Positions 22,202 through 30,631 of a stretch of DNA of 64,000 bases are shown one piece after another. The notes beneath the pieces were generated by a model that was not told the DNA's origin, did not search any database, and worked only from the letters and a program-made list of their open reading frames with translations. A program made the position numbers and the translations under genes. Source of the DNA: Rhizobiaceae bacterium (lineage in GTDB: Bacteria; Pseudomonadota; Alphaproteobacteria; Rhizobiales; Rhizobiaceae); NCBI GenBank assembly GCA_017644005.1, contig JAEPMJ010000002.1, positions 1-64,000 on the forward strand, written 5' to 3'. Each line of letters opens with the position of its first letter. The stretch's first letter is position 1.

Positions 22202-22230
22202 GATATGTGCATTTGCAGCCTAAATAACAA
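22202..22230 (-). promoter_or_regulatory. Putative promoter of the small RNA
   Basis: On the minus strand, TTGTTA (22225-22230), a 17-base spacer, then CATATC (22202-22207). The start would fall 7 bases on, at an A near 22195. Confidence 0.5.
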
Positions 22231-22247
22231 GCATCCCATTTTGCAAT

Positions 22248-22273
22248 GCACCCATGCAGAATTGCATGGGTGC
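22248..22273. repeat. Perfect 11-base inverted repeat
   Basis: GCACCCATGCA (22248-22258) and TGCATGGGTGC (22263-22273) with a 4-base loop. It sits just upstream of the putative small-RNA promoter and downstream of lsrB. It has no T-run directly after it, so it may be an operator or an RNA structure rather than a terminator. Confidence 0.75.
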
Positions 22274-22314
22274 TATTATTGATTGAAAATCAGCCACTTG
22301 CATCAATTTATTGC

Positions 22315-22340
22315 AAAAAACGCACTGCCGAAATGCAGTG
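22315..22340 (-). terminator. Intrinsic terminator after lsrB
   Basis: Stem CACTGC/GCAGTG (22323-22328 and 22335-22340) with six A on the plus strand at 22315-22320, read as U on the minus strand. It lies 28 bases past the lsrB stop and separates that gene from the small RNA. Confidence 0.8.
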
Positions 22341-22367
22341 GGTAATCAGAAAACTGCAGCTTGCCGC

Positions 22368-23264
22368 CTAAAACGACCAGCTTCTGGCTTTCGAAATCAG
22401 GAAGTCGCGAAACACGTGGAGTCGCGCCTGCCCCTTCATGGCATCGGGATAGCAGAAATAGGTATCGAACGAGGGCACCTCGGTTTCAGGTAGCAGCTGC
22501 ACCAGACCTGAGTTCTTGTCGACCATGTAGTCAGGCAGCATCGCAATTCCCGCACCGCGCTGCACCGCGAGCTTTATCGAAAGTATGTTGTTGATTTGCA
22601 GCGACGATGCGCGTTTGGCGCCATCGGTTTTACCGGCTGTTTCAAGCCAGTTCATATCCGACAGATGCGGCGGCACCTGCTCGCCAAAAGTCACTATCCG
22701 GTGCCGATCCAGCTCCTGTATCGAATTCGGCTTACCGTGTTTGTTTACATAGGCTGGCGATGCATAGAGGTGGAAATGCACCGTAAACAGCCGCCGCTGT
22801 ATCAGGTCAGGCTGCTGCGGCTGACGCAAACGGATGGCGCAGTCGGCCTGGCGCATCGTCAGATCGAGTTCCTCATTGGCAAGGATGAGATGCAAGTCGA
22901 TCTCGGGATAGAGATCGAGAAATTCAGGGATACGTTCGGTAAGCCAGCCCGAACCGAGGCCCACTGTCGTGCTGACCCTGAGTACACCGGAGGGCAGGTC
23001 CTTTGTCTCGGTTAGCCGAAGTGCGACGTTTTCGAGCTTCATCAGCACTTCATGCGCGGTTCGGTAAAGCAGGTCGCCCTGCTCGGTCAGCACCAGCCCG
23101 CGCGCATGGCGATGAAACAGAGGCACGCCGACTTCCTGCTCGAGAGCGCTCACCTGGCGTGAAATCGCCGATTGCGACAAATGAAGGGTCTCGGCCGCGT
23201 GGGTGAACGAGCCGGCCTCGGCCGCCGCGTGGAATACCCGCAGCTTGTCCCAATCTACCGCCAT
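22368..23264 (-). CDS. lsrB: LysR-family regulator, LsrB/VtlR type
   Basis: 298 residues from the ATG at 23264 (M-A-V-D-W-D-K-L-R-V-F-H-A-A-A-E). The winged helix-turn-helix occupies about residues 5-65 (A-A-E-T-L-H-L-S-Q-S-A-I-S-R-Q-V-S-A-L-E) and the rest is the LysR substrate-binding domain. The N-terminal sequence and the position 30 bases behind trxB match LsrB of Sinorhizobium and VtlR of Agrobacterium and Brucella. These regulate envelope, redox and small-RNA (AbcR) genes and are needed for host interaction. A long frame upstream of 23264 overlaps trxB and is not coding. Confidence 0.88.
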   Translation of the reverse strand: MAVDWDKLRVFHAAAEAGSFTHAAETLHLSQSAISRQVSALEQEVGVPLFHRHARGLVLTEQGDLLYRTAHEVLMKLENVALRLTETKDLPSGVLRVSTTVGLGSGWLTERIPEFLDLYPEIDLHLILANEELDLTMRQADCAIRLRQPQQPDLIQRRLFTVHFHLYASPAYVNKHGKPNSIQELDRHRIVTFGEQVPPHLSDMNWLETAGKTDGAKRASSLQINNILSIKLAVQRGAGIAMLPDYMVDKNSGLVQLLPETEVPSFDTYFCYPDAMKGQARLHVFRDFLISKARSWSF

Positions 23265-23293
23265 CGTCGTTGCCCTCGTATTGCCGCAGCCGC

Positions 23294-24268
23294 CTATTCG
23301 GCGGCTTCCCTGTGCGCTTCCCGCTCGGCGAGATAACGCTCTGCCTCCAGCGCGGCCATGCAGCCGAGACCGGCCGCGGTGACTGCCTGACGGTAGATGT
23401 CGTCGGTGACGTCGCCGGCTGCGAAAACGCCCGGCACGTCCGTCCGCGTCGAGCCCGGGTCGGTCCACAGATACCCGTTCGGCTTGTGTTTCAGCTTGTC
23501 CTTGAAAAGCTCGACCGCAGGCGCGTGGCCGATCGCCACAAATACGCCATGCACCGGCATCTCCGTCACCGCACCGGTTTTTACGTTCTTCAGCACGACG
23601 CCGTTGACCGACGCAGGCAGTGGTGGCTTGCCGGCCTCGCCCTTGACCTCCTCGACGACAGTGTCCCACACAACGGTGACGTTCTTTTTGGCGAACAGAC
23701 GTTCCTGAAGAATGCGCTCCGCCCGCAACTCGTCACGCCGGTGGACCAGCGTCACATGGCTGGCAAGATTGGAGAGGTAGAGCGCTTCCTCGACTGCGGT
23801 ATTGCCGCCACCGACAACAACGACGTCCTTGTCGCGGTAAAAGAAGCCGTCGCACGTGGCACAGGCAGAAACGCCGAAACCCATGAATTTCTGCTCCGAC
23901 GGCAGGCCGAGCCACTTTGCCTTGGCACCGGTCGCGATAATCAAGGCATCGCCTGTGTATTCCGTGCCGGAATCACCGCGTGCACGAAACGGCTGCACCG
24001 AGAGATCGACCTCGACGATAACGTCATTGGCGATCTCGGCACCGACATTCTCGGCCTGTTTCAGCATCTGCTCCATCAGCCAGGGCCCCTGAACCGGCTC
24101 GGCGAAGCCTGGATAGTTCTCCACATCGGTGGTGATGGTGAGCTGGCCGCCCTGTTCAAGGCCGGCGACAAGAAGCGGCTTCAGGAGCGCACGCGCGGCA
24201 TAAATCGCCGCCGTGTATCCGGCGGGCCCGGAGCCAATAATCAGAACGGGCGCGTGACGGCTCGACAT
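23294..24268 (-). CDS. trxB: Thioredoxin-disulfide reductase
   Basis: 324 residues from the ATG at 24268, with AAAGGAA upstream. This FAD enzyme passes electrons from NADPH to thioredoxin in the cytoplasm. FAD site G-S-G-P-A-G at residues 12-17; the redox pair is C136 and C139 in A-C-A-T-C-D-G; the NADPH site is V-V-G-G-G-N-T-A-V-E-E; the closing FAD contact is G-V-F-A-A-G-D-V. It forms an operon with lsrB and is divergent from the Lrp-type gene. Confidence 0.96.
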   Translation of the reverse strand: MSSRHAPVLIIGSGPAGYTAAIYAARALLKPLLVAGLEQGGQLTITTDVENYPGFAEPVQGPWLMEQMLKQAENVGAEIANDVIVEVDLSVQPFRARGDSGTEYTGDALIIATGAKAKWLGLPSEQKFMGFGVSACATCDGFFYRDKDVVVVGGGNTAVEEALYLSNLASHVTLVHRRDELRAERILQERLFAKKNVTVVWDTVVEEVKGEAGKPPLPASVNGVVLKNVKTGAVTEMPVHGVFVAIGHAPAVELFKDKLKHKPNGYLWTDPGSTRTDVPGVFAAGDVTDDIYRQAVTAAGLGCMAALEAERYLAEREAHREAAE

Positions 24269-24485
24269 GTCTGTTCCTTTCAAGGGTTCTGCGCAGGTGA
24301 ACACGTCCGGCACAAACGGATGCGAAGCACATACACGGCGCTACATGATCTAAGTGTCGGACCGATGCCAACGCAAGTCCAGCACTGCTTTTCTCACAAG
24401 CTGCCCATTGTCGCAGTGCTTTGCCAATACCGACGGATGGAATAGTTTCCCTGCCACTGATGGATTCGCGCCGAGGAAGCCGCAC

Positions 24486-24959
24486 GTGAAAGCCGATCTT
24501 GATGCAATCGACTGGAAGATCCTGCGTGAACTGCAGGACGATGGCCGAATGACCAATGTCGAGCTGTCGCGGCGCGTCGGCATATCGGCACCGCCTTGTC
24601 TGCGCCGGGTCAAGCGACTGGAAGATAACGGCATCATCCGCAGCTATCGCGCGATACTCAACACGCCGGCTCTCGGCAAAGATGTGGTCGCGTTTTGCCA
24701 GATCGGGCTCCACCACCAGGCCGATGCCGAACTCAAGGCATTCGCGGAACGCACGCGACACTGGCCGATCGTGCGCCGCGCATGGATGGTGTCGGGCGAT
24801 TCAGACTTCCTGCTTCACTGCGTGGCAGACGACCTGACCACCTTCCAGACCTTCGTGATCGAGGAACTGACCTCGGCGCCGAACGTCGACACGGTGCGCA
24901 CGGCGCTGACGATCCGGCAGGTAAAGGACGAAGGGCTGGTCGCCATCAGCGCTTCATAA
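24486..24959 (+). CDS. Lrp/AsnC-family transcriptional regulator
   Basis: 157 residues from a GTG at 24486 with GAGGAA 9 bases upstream. The helix-turn-helix is in the first 50 residues (L-D-A-I-D-W-K-I-L-R-E-L-Q-D-D-G-R, then V-E-L-S-R-R-V-G-I-S), followed by the RAM ligand-binding domain with V-S-G-D-S-D-F-L-L-H. Ligand unknown; family members usually sense amino acids. The gene is divergent from trxB across 217 bases and converges with greA. Confidence 0.9.
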   Translation: MKADLDAIDWKILRELQDDGRMTNVELSRRVGISAPPCLRRVKRLEDNGIIRSYRAILNTPALGKDVVAFCQIGLHHQADAELKAFAERTRHWPIVRRAWMVSGDSDFLLHCVADDLTTFQTFVIEELTSAPNVDTVRTALTIRQVKDEGLVAISAS

Positions 24960-24970
24960 CGCGGGTGCCG

Positions 24971-25444
24971 CTACACGAAGTCGACCCGCAGCACCTCATA
25001 GCCGCGAGCGCCGCCGGGCGCATTGACCTCAATCGCGTCTCCAACGCCTTTGCCGATCAAGGCACGCGCGATCGGAGAGGATATGGAGATACGGCCTGAC
25101 TTCACGTCGGCTTCCTGGTCGCCCACGATCTGATAGGTCTTTTCCTCTTCCGTGTCCTCATCGACCAGCACAACCGTTGCGCCAAACTTGATCTTGTCGC
25201 CCGACAGCTTGGCGACGTCGATAACCTCGGCACGGGCGATCATGTCTTCGAGCTCGACAATGCGCCCCTCATTGAGGCTCTGCGCTTCCTTGGCAGAATG
25301 GTACTCGGCGTTCTCGGAAAGATCGCCATGTGCACGCGCTTCCGAAATCGCCTCGATGATCCGCGGACGCTCCTCCTGCTGGCGCCAGCGCAACTCCTCC
25401 TGGAGCGAGCTGAAGCCGGAAGCTGTCATCGGAACCTTGTTCAT
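24971..25444 (-). CDS. greA: Transcription elongation factor GreA
   Basis: 157 residues from the ATG at 25444; GAGG lies 9 bases upstream, whereas an ATG two codons earlier would be too close to it. GreA binds the RNA polymerase secondary channel and stimulates cleavage of backtracked RNA. The N-terminal coiled coil carries the acidic tip ([11 protein letters not shown]) and the C-terminal part is the FKBP-like domain ([10 protein letters not shown]). The length equals that of E. coli GreA (158) within a residue. Confidence 0.96.
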   Translation of the reverse strand: MNKVPMTASGFSSLQEELRWRQQEERPRIIEAISEARAHGDLSENAEYHSAKEAQSLNEGRIVELEDMIARAEVIDVAKLSGDKIKFGATVVLVDEDTEEEKTYQIVGDQEADVKSGRISISSPIARALIGKGVGDAIEVNAPGGARGYEVLRVDFV

Positions 25445-25715
25445 AGTCATACACCTCGGTCCAAGCCGGGCAGCGCCTGTCCGGCCGCACGGCAAAAAGA
25501 AAACGGTCCGCAACGCGAGGCCGCGGACACGCTTCATCAGTCACCGGCCAATATAGCGATTCCAACGCGATTTTCATCCCAAAAGTGACCAAATGGCAGA
25601 TTGAAACCGCGCGCCTGGCCCAAAGCCGCATTCGGCACACACACAATTGAGGTATGTACAACCCGACCCGGCAGCACCCCTTGCTCTCAGGCGCAGCACG
25701 CCTACCTTCCAGCCG

Positions 25716-26852
25716 ATGAACAAGATTCTCATCCTTGCGCTGTTTACTGCAGCGTGGCTTGCCTCCGCCGAGTTCGCGGCAGCCCACCGTCGGGCCATTC
25801 AGGCAGGTGCAATACCCGCAACTGCAGAAACAATGGCTGCCGGCCTCGAAAACCCCTGGTCGCTCGAGTTCCTTCCCGACGGCGCTGCTCTGGTAACAGA
25901 AAGGCCGGGGCGACTTCGCATTCTGGAAAAAGGTGAACTATCGGCACCGCTGTCGGGCGTACCGCAGGTCGCGGACAGCGGCCAGGGCGGCCTGCTCGAC
26001 CTCGCGCTTGCGAATGATTTCGCTTCTTCCGGCACAATATACATGTCGTATGCCGAGCCGGGTCCGGGCGGCGCCGGTACGGCAATCGCCCGTGCCACGC
26101 TTGTGCGCGGTGAAACACCTGCGCTTCAGAATGTACGCATCATCTTCTCGATGGAGAAGAAATCCGGTGCCGGCCAGCATTTCGGATCGCGTATCGTGGT
26201 CGCGCCGGACGGCACCCTGTTCTTCACGATCGGCGACCGCGGCGACCGGGAACGGGCACAGGACTTTTCCGACCACGCCGGCGCGGTGCTGCGCATTGCG
26301 CCCGACGGTTCGATCCCCGCCGGCAATCCCTGGCCGGGCGAAGCCGAAATTCAGCCGGAGCTTTGGTCGAAGGGTCACCGCAATCCGCAGGGTGCCGTAT
26401 GGGACCCGCTCACCGAATCGCTGTGGACGGTCGAGCACGGAGCGCGCGGCGGCGACGAGGTCAACCAGCCGCAGGCAGGGCTCAACTATGGCTGGCCCGT
26501 CATCAGCTATGGCCGTCATTATTCGGGTCTCAAGATCGGCGTAGGTACCGAAGCCGAGGGTTATGAGCAGCCTCTGTTTTACTGGGATCCTTCGATCGCC
26601 CCTTCGGGTATGACCGTTTATGACGGCGACATGTTCCCTGAATGGCAGGGCGATTTTCTGATCGGTGCCCTGCGTGCCGAGCTGGTAGTCCGGCTGGAAA
26701 GAGATGCAAACGGCAACATCGTTGGCGAAGAACGGCTGTTCGATGGGTTTTTCGGCCGCATTCGTGACGTGAAGGTCGCACCCGACGGCGCGATCTGGCT
26801 CCTCACCGACGAAAGCGACGGCTCCGTCATACGGGTCAGCCGCGGCGAATGA
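25716..26852 (+). CDS. PQQ-type soluble aldose sugar dehydrogenase
   Basis: 378 residues with a signal peptide (N-K-I-L-I-L-A-L-F-T-A-A-W-L-A-S-A), so periplasmic. The sequence is a six-bladed beta-propeller of the GDSH/YliI family: N-P-W-S-L-E-F-L-P-D-G, G-G-L-L-D-L-A-L, G-Q-H-F-G-S-R-I (catalytic His region), G-D-R-G-D-R, K-G-H-R-N-P-Q-G, H-G-A-R-G-G-D-E and N-Y-G-W-P. Such enzymes oxidise aldose sugars with pyrroloquinoline quinone and calcium. Genes for PQQ synthesis are not in the window. A bidirectional hairpin follows. Confidence 0.9.
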   Translation: MNKILILALFTAAWLASAEFAAAHRRAIQAGAIPATAETMAAGLENPWSLEFLPDGAALVTERPGRLRILEKGELSAPLSGVPQVADSGQGGLLDLALANDFASSGTIYMSYAEPGPGGAGTAIARATLVRGETPALQNVRIIFSMEKKSGAGQHFGSRIVVAPDGTLFFTIGDRGDRERAQDFSDHAGAVLRIAPDGSIPAGNPWPGEAEIQPELWSKGHRNPQGAVWDPLTESLWTVEHGARGGDEVNQPQAGLNYGWPVISYGRHYSGLKIGVGTEAEGYEQPLFYWDPSIAPSGMTVYDGDMFPEWQGDFLIGALRAELVVRLERDANGNIVGEERLFDGFFGRIRDVKVAPDGAIWLLTDESDGSVIRVSRGE

Positions 26853-26878
26853 AAAAAGGCGGGCCTAGGCCCGCCTTC
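26852..26878 (-). terminator. Shared hairpin terminator between converging genes
   Basis: Perfect stem GGCGGGCC/GGCCCGCC (26858-26865 and 26868-26875). The A-run at 26852-26857 makes it a strong terminator for the minus-strand TPR gene; for the plus-strand sugar dehydrogenase it is weaker (only TT after the stem). Confidence 0.85.
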
Positions 26879-26901
26879 CCCTGACTGGAGGCATTCGCCT
26901 C

Positions 26902-27438
26902 TTATATTTGCTTCAGGTGATCATCGATCTGGCGCTCAAGCTCCAGATATTCCGCACAACCCGTGCCGCAGCGATTGGCGATCTCCCGCAACTGGGCGCG
27001 AGCCGACGCGACGTCGCCAAGCTGCAGATATGCCTCACCCATATACTCTCGCGCCAACGTGAAATCGGGATTAAGCAGCAGCGCCTCCTCGTAATAGCCA
27101 AGCCCAACGGCAATGCGGCCCTGCTTGCGGTGCGAATAGCCGAGATAATTGAGTACACGTGGGTCGCCGTTCGCGGCAATCGTGCTCAACACCGTGATCG
27201 CGTCGCCATAACGTCCAGCGTGCGCGAACGCGCGTCCAGCCTCGTAAAGGGAGTCATCGTCGAGCCTGCTTTCCTCAGGATCGACGCACTTTTTCATCTG
27301 TTCGCTGTAAACCTTGCCGCCTTTGCATTCTGTGGATGCATTGGTGCTTCCGCCACCGCCGTCGCCAGCGGCAAATGCCGAGCCGCCGCCGATTCCAATC
27401 AGCAACGCCGCGGCTCCGACCATTATGGGAATTCGCAT
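26902..27438 (-). CDS. Exported TPR protein
   Basis: 178 residues with a signal peptide and AAGGAG before the ATG. A Cys-containing segment (E-C-K-G-G-K-V-Y-S-E-Q-M-K-K-C) is followed by about three TPR units, for example G-R-Y-G-D-A-I-T-V-L, L-G-Y-Y-E-E-A-L-L-L-N-P-D and A-Y-L-Q-L-G-D-V-A-S-A. A closing pair of Cys lies in R-C-G-T-G-C. Similar small periplasmic TPR proteins occur in rhizobia without a known role. It is divergent from the extensin-like genes. Confidence 0.82.
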   Translation of the reverse strand: MRIPIMVGAAALLIGIGGGSAFAAGDGGGGSTNASTECKGGKVYSEQMKKCVDPEESRLDDDSLYEAGRAFAHAGRYGDAITVLSTIAANGDPRVLNYLGYSHRKQGRIAVGLGYYEEALLLNPDFTLAREYMGEAYLQLGDVASARAQLREIANRCGTGCAEYLELERQIDDHLKQI

Positions 27439-27601
27439 TCGCGTGCTCCTTCGATTGCCACCTCAGCCCTGCCGAACCCTAGCCTTTCCGTGCGATGTGA
27501 GAAATCAAAATGCCGTTACGGAAACGTCCCGTTACGGGCTGACATGGTTTGTGACGGTGCCGGACATCGCCATGTCACGGTCAATGTGCACACAAGCGGG
27601 A

Positions 27602-28327
27602 ATGAAAGTCGCAAAAGCCATGGCCACATTTGCTGCTGCCTTTGTGTTGATTTCTGCGTTTTCTGTCGGGATATCGGGCAGCGCATCGGGCACCACAGCG
27701 AGTTTGCCCGAGCAGGTTCGCGTACCAGACGCCAGACCCCAACAAGCCGGCATCCGGCCCGCGCCAATGACCGGTGGTCTGCCGGGCGGCGAGCATGCCT
27801 GCCGCGCACGCCTGGTCGCACTCGGCGTCAGCTTCGAGACACTGCCGGAAATCGATGGCGAAGGCGCGTGCGGCATCCCTTATCCAATCAAGGTCACGTC
27901 GTTGGGAGACGGTGTCGGGCTTCAGCCCGCGGGTGTCATGAACTGCGCTACTGCGGAGGCTGCAGCTCGACTGGTCGCCGACGCGGCACAGCCTGAAGCC
28001 ATGCGCCTTTTTGGTAAAAACATCTCGGCCGTGCGCCAGTCGTCGGCTTATGTCTGCCGCCTCCGGTCAAGCGGTGAAAAACTATCCGAGCACGCCACGG
28101 GCAATGCGCTCGACATATCCGCTTTCGTTTTAAGCGACGGACACGTCGTCGAGGTTCGGAAGCACGAGGCAATGGAAAAGGCGGAGCGGCGGTTCCAGCG
28201 TACGGTCAGAAACGCCGCATGCGGTCCGTTCAAGACGGTACTTGGGCCAGGCACTGACCCGGATCACGCGACCCACTTTCACCTCGACCTCGCCGAGCGG
28301 CGCAACGATGGGACATACTGCCGTTGA
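27602..28327 (+). CDS. Extensin-like family protein, exported (copy 1)
   Basis: 241 residues from the ATG at 27602; an ATG 18 bases upstream is also possible. A signal peptide is followed by a linker and the extensin-like C-terminal domain: A-C-R-A-R-L-V-A-L-G-V near the start, then L-S-E-H-A-T-G-N-A-L-D-I-S-A-F, and D-P-D-H-A-T-H-F-H-L-D near the end. The His, Asp and Glu residues in these motifs resemble a zinc peptidase centre of the D,D-carboxypeptidase/MepA kind, which suggests a peptidoglycan role; that is inference. A paralogue follows directly. Confidence 0.85.
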   Translation: MKVAKAMATFAAAFVLISAFSVGISGSASGTTASLPEQVRVPDARPQQAGIRPAPMTGGLPGGEHACRARLVALGVSFETLPEIDGEGACGIPYPIKVTSLGDGVGLQPAGVMNCATAEAAARLVADAAQPEAMRLFGKNISAVRQSSAYVCRLRSSGEKLSEHATGNALDISAFVLSDGHVVEVRKHEAMEKAERRFQRTVRNAACGPFKTVLGPGTDPDHATHFHLDLAERRNDGTYCR

Positions 28328-28420
28328 ACCTGCCGCATGGTAAATGCGACCGCTGAGACTTCCTTTACAATTTGCCTCTAGTTTTAGCCGCTCTTTGCGA
28401 GAACGAGAGGGGACAGGTAC

Positions 28421-29239
28421 ATGCGTACCCCCTGGTTCGCGGTGAGTCCGGGCCGCGCGCACAAAAAATCCCGCCCGGGGATGGCGGCGACACTTGCCGC
28501 GCTGGCCGCGGCTGCCGCTATTGCCACATCCTGCTCGCCCAGCGGCGTGATGACACTGACCCCGCAAGTGGACGTCCGGGAAACGTCATCGGTATCACCA
28601 GTCCCGGCGCGAGGCCTGCAGCGGCTGGTTCCTTCCAATCCCATGATGGTGGGTTTCCCGCGCTGGACCCAACCCCGTGAGCCGGGCGTCATGCCGGCCG
28701 AAGAGATCGCGTGCCGCCAGGAACTCCGGCGCATCGGCGTCAAATACCAGGATCTGGCGCCCATCGACGATGGCGGCGCCTGCCGCGTCGACTATCCCGT
28801 CAAGGTGTTCGGGTTGTCCGGCGGAATTGCCATGCAGCCGGCGGCTACGCTGTCCTGCGACATGGCGCTGGCTTTCGCGAAATGGACCAAGCATGAGCTC
28901 GCTCCGACGGCGCGAACCCGCTACCTGACCGGAATTGGCGCGATCCACCAGGGGTCGAGCTATTCCTGCCGCAAGATCGCGGGCACCAGCACGCCCTCCG
29001 AACATTCCAAGGGCAATGCACTGGATGTGATGAAAATCGAACTGAAAAGCGGTCGGGATATCGACGTTCGCAAACCAGGCTTCTTCAAATTTCGCGAAAA
29101 AAGTCTGCTCAAGGCCGTACGAGCTGGCGGCTGCGAATATTTCAACACCGTGCTCGGCCCCGGCTACAACGCCGACCACGCCGACCATTTCCATTTCGAC
29201 ATCAAGGAACGCCGCAACGGCTACGTTGCCTGCAAGTAG
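28421..29239 (+). CDS. Extensin-like family protein, probable lipoprotein (copy 2)
   Basis: 272 residues with AGAGGGGAC upstream of the ATG. The N-terminus has a basic stretch, a hydrophobic segment (A-A-T-L-A-A-L-A-A-A-A-A-I) and a Cys in T-S-C-S that could be lipidated. The conserved domain matches the upstream protein: A-C-R-Q-E-L-R-R-I-G-V, S-E-H-S-K-G-N-A-L-D-V and N-A-D-H-A-D-H-F-H-F-D. It is probably an ancient tandem duplicate, since identity is limited to the motifs. Likely works in the envelope. Confidence 0.85.
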   Translation: MRTPWFAVSPGRAHKKSRPGMAATLAALAAAAAIATSCSPSGVMTLTPQVDVRETSSVSPVPARGLQRLVPSNPMMVGFPRWTQPREPGVMPAEEIACRQELRRIGVKYQDLAPIDDGGACRVDYPVKVFGLSGGIAMQPAATLSCDMALAFAKWTKHELAPTARTRYLTGIGAIHQGSSYSCRKIAGTSTPSEHSKGNALDVMKIELKSGRDIDVRKPGFFKFREKSLLKAVRAGGCEYFNTVLGPGYNADHADHFHFDIKERRNGYVACK

Positions 29240-29297
29240 GCGTGCGCCTGCTTACAATACCGTCGCATTGCGCGGATCGGGATGCTAAGCACCGCAT

Positions 29298-30605
29298 ATG
29301 CTTGCGGTCCAGATTGCCATCGTTGCCGGCCTGATTCTCCTGAACGGCCTCCTTGCCATGTCCGAACTCGCGGTCGTTTCATCGCGGCCGTCAAGGCTGG
29401 CGGCGCGGAAGAAGGAGGGCCGCCGCGGAGCTGCGCGCGCACTCGCTCTGGCCGCCAATCCAGGCCGTTTTCTTTCAACGGTTCAGATCGGCATCACGCT
29501 TGTCGGTGTCCTTTCCGGCGCCTTCTCAGGCTCCACGCTCGGCCTGCGCCTTGCCGCCGTTCTGGAAGAAGCCGGACTTGCACCGGGAATGGCCAACACA
29601 CTTGGTGTAGGCGGCGTGGTGGCCATCATCACCTATTTCTCGCTCGTGGTCGGCGAATTGGTGCCGAAACAGATTGCGCTGCGCAACCCCGAACGCATTG
29701 CGATGATGGTCGCCCCTTTGATGACCCTGCTGGCCACGCTCGCGGCACCGCTGGTGTGGCTGCTCGATATTTCCGGGCGCATAGTCTTGCTGCTTATCGG
29801 TCAGTCCGGACGGGAAGACAGCCGCGTTACCGACGAGGAAATAAGCAGCCTCATTGCGGAAGCCGAGACTCAAGGCACGATCGAAACGGACGAACGGCGC
29901 ATGATCGCCGGGGTCATGCGCCTTGGCGACCGCGCAGTGCGCGCGCTCATGACCCCGCGCAGCGAGGTGGCGTGGCTCAATCTGGACGCGGATCGCAAGA
30001 CGTTGAGGCGGCAGTTGATGGAGACCAGGCACTCGCGCCTGCCCGCTGCCAGCGGCACCATCGACAATGTGATTGGTGTCGTTCACACGCGCGAACTTCT
30101 TGCCGCTCTTCTGTCGCGCAAGCCATTTGATCCGAGGCAGTTCCTGCATACCGCGCCGATCGTTCACGACAATGCCGACGCACTGGATGTTCTCGCCACG
30201 CTGCGCGAGGCCGATGTTCCGATGGCGCTCGTGCATGATGAGTACGGGGCATTCGAAGGGCTGGTGACGCCGGCAGATGTGCTTGAGACGATTGCCGGTG
30301 CATTCAAGGCCGACCTTGATGCCGAGGACCCGCCCGCGGTTCAGCGCGCCGATGGCTCCTGGCTGATCGCGGGATACATGCAGGCCGACGAAATGGCGGA
30401 AACGCTCGGTTTCGTTCTGCCGGTACGCCGAGACTACGAGACGGTGGCCGGTTTTCTCCTGTCATTTCTCCACCATCTGCCGACCAGCGGCGAAACGGTG
30501 GACGCGCATGGCTGGCGTTTCGAAGTGGTAGACATGGACGGTCGCCGCATCGACAAGCTGATTGCTTCGCGGCTGCCGGCGACCCATCGCGAACAACCCG
30601 CCTGA
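29298..30605 (+). CDS. Hemolysin-type CNNM/CBS membrane protein (CorC/HlyC family)
   Basis: 435 residues. The N-terminal CNNM (DUF21) domain has membrane segments at about 3-25, 95-120 and 128-155. Two CBS motifs follow in the middle (R-A-L-M-T-P-R-S-E-V near 213, and V-P-M-A-L-V-H-D-E-Y-G-A-F-E-G-L-V-T near 305), then a CorC/HlyC transporter-associated domain at the C-terminus. Relatives handle magnesium or cobalt efflux; the name hemolysin is historical. It is 58 bases after the second extensin-like gene and may be cotranscribed. Confidence 0.9.
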   Translation: MLAVQIAIVAGLILLNGLLAMSELAVVSSRPSRLAARKKEGRRGAARALALAANPGRFLSTVQIGITLVGVLSGAFSGSTLGLRLAAVLEEAGLAPGMANTLGVGGVVAIITYFSLVVGELVPKQIALRNPERIAMMVAPLMTLLATLAAPLVWLLDISGRIVLLLIGQSGREDSRVTDEEISSLIAEAETQGTIETDERRMIAGVMRLGDRAVRALMTPRSEVAWLNLDADRKTLRRQLMETRHSRLPAASGTIDNVIGVVHTRELLAALLSRKPFDPRQFLHTAPIVHDNADALDVLATLREADVPMALVHDEYGAFEGLVTPADVLETIAGAFKADLDAEDPPAVQRADGSWLIAGYMQADEMAETLGFVLPVRRDYETVAGFLLSFLHHLPTSGETVDAHGWRFEVVDMDGRRIDKLIASRLPATHREQPA

Positions 30606-30631
30606 CCGGCGGGCTGTCGCGGTGGTACAGG

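Noticed and set aside
22368..23669. 433-residue version of the LysR protein starting at 23669
   Set aside because: The added part overlaps trxB on the same strand and is low-complexity; the ATG at 23264 matches the LysR N-terminus.
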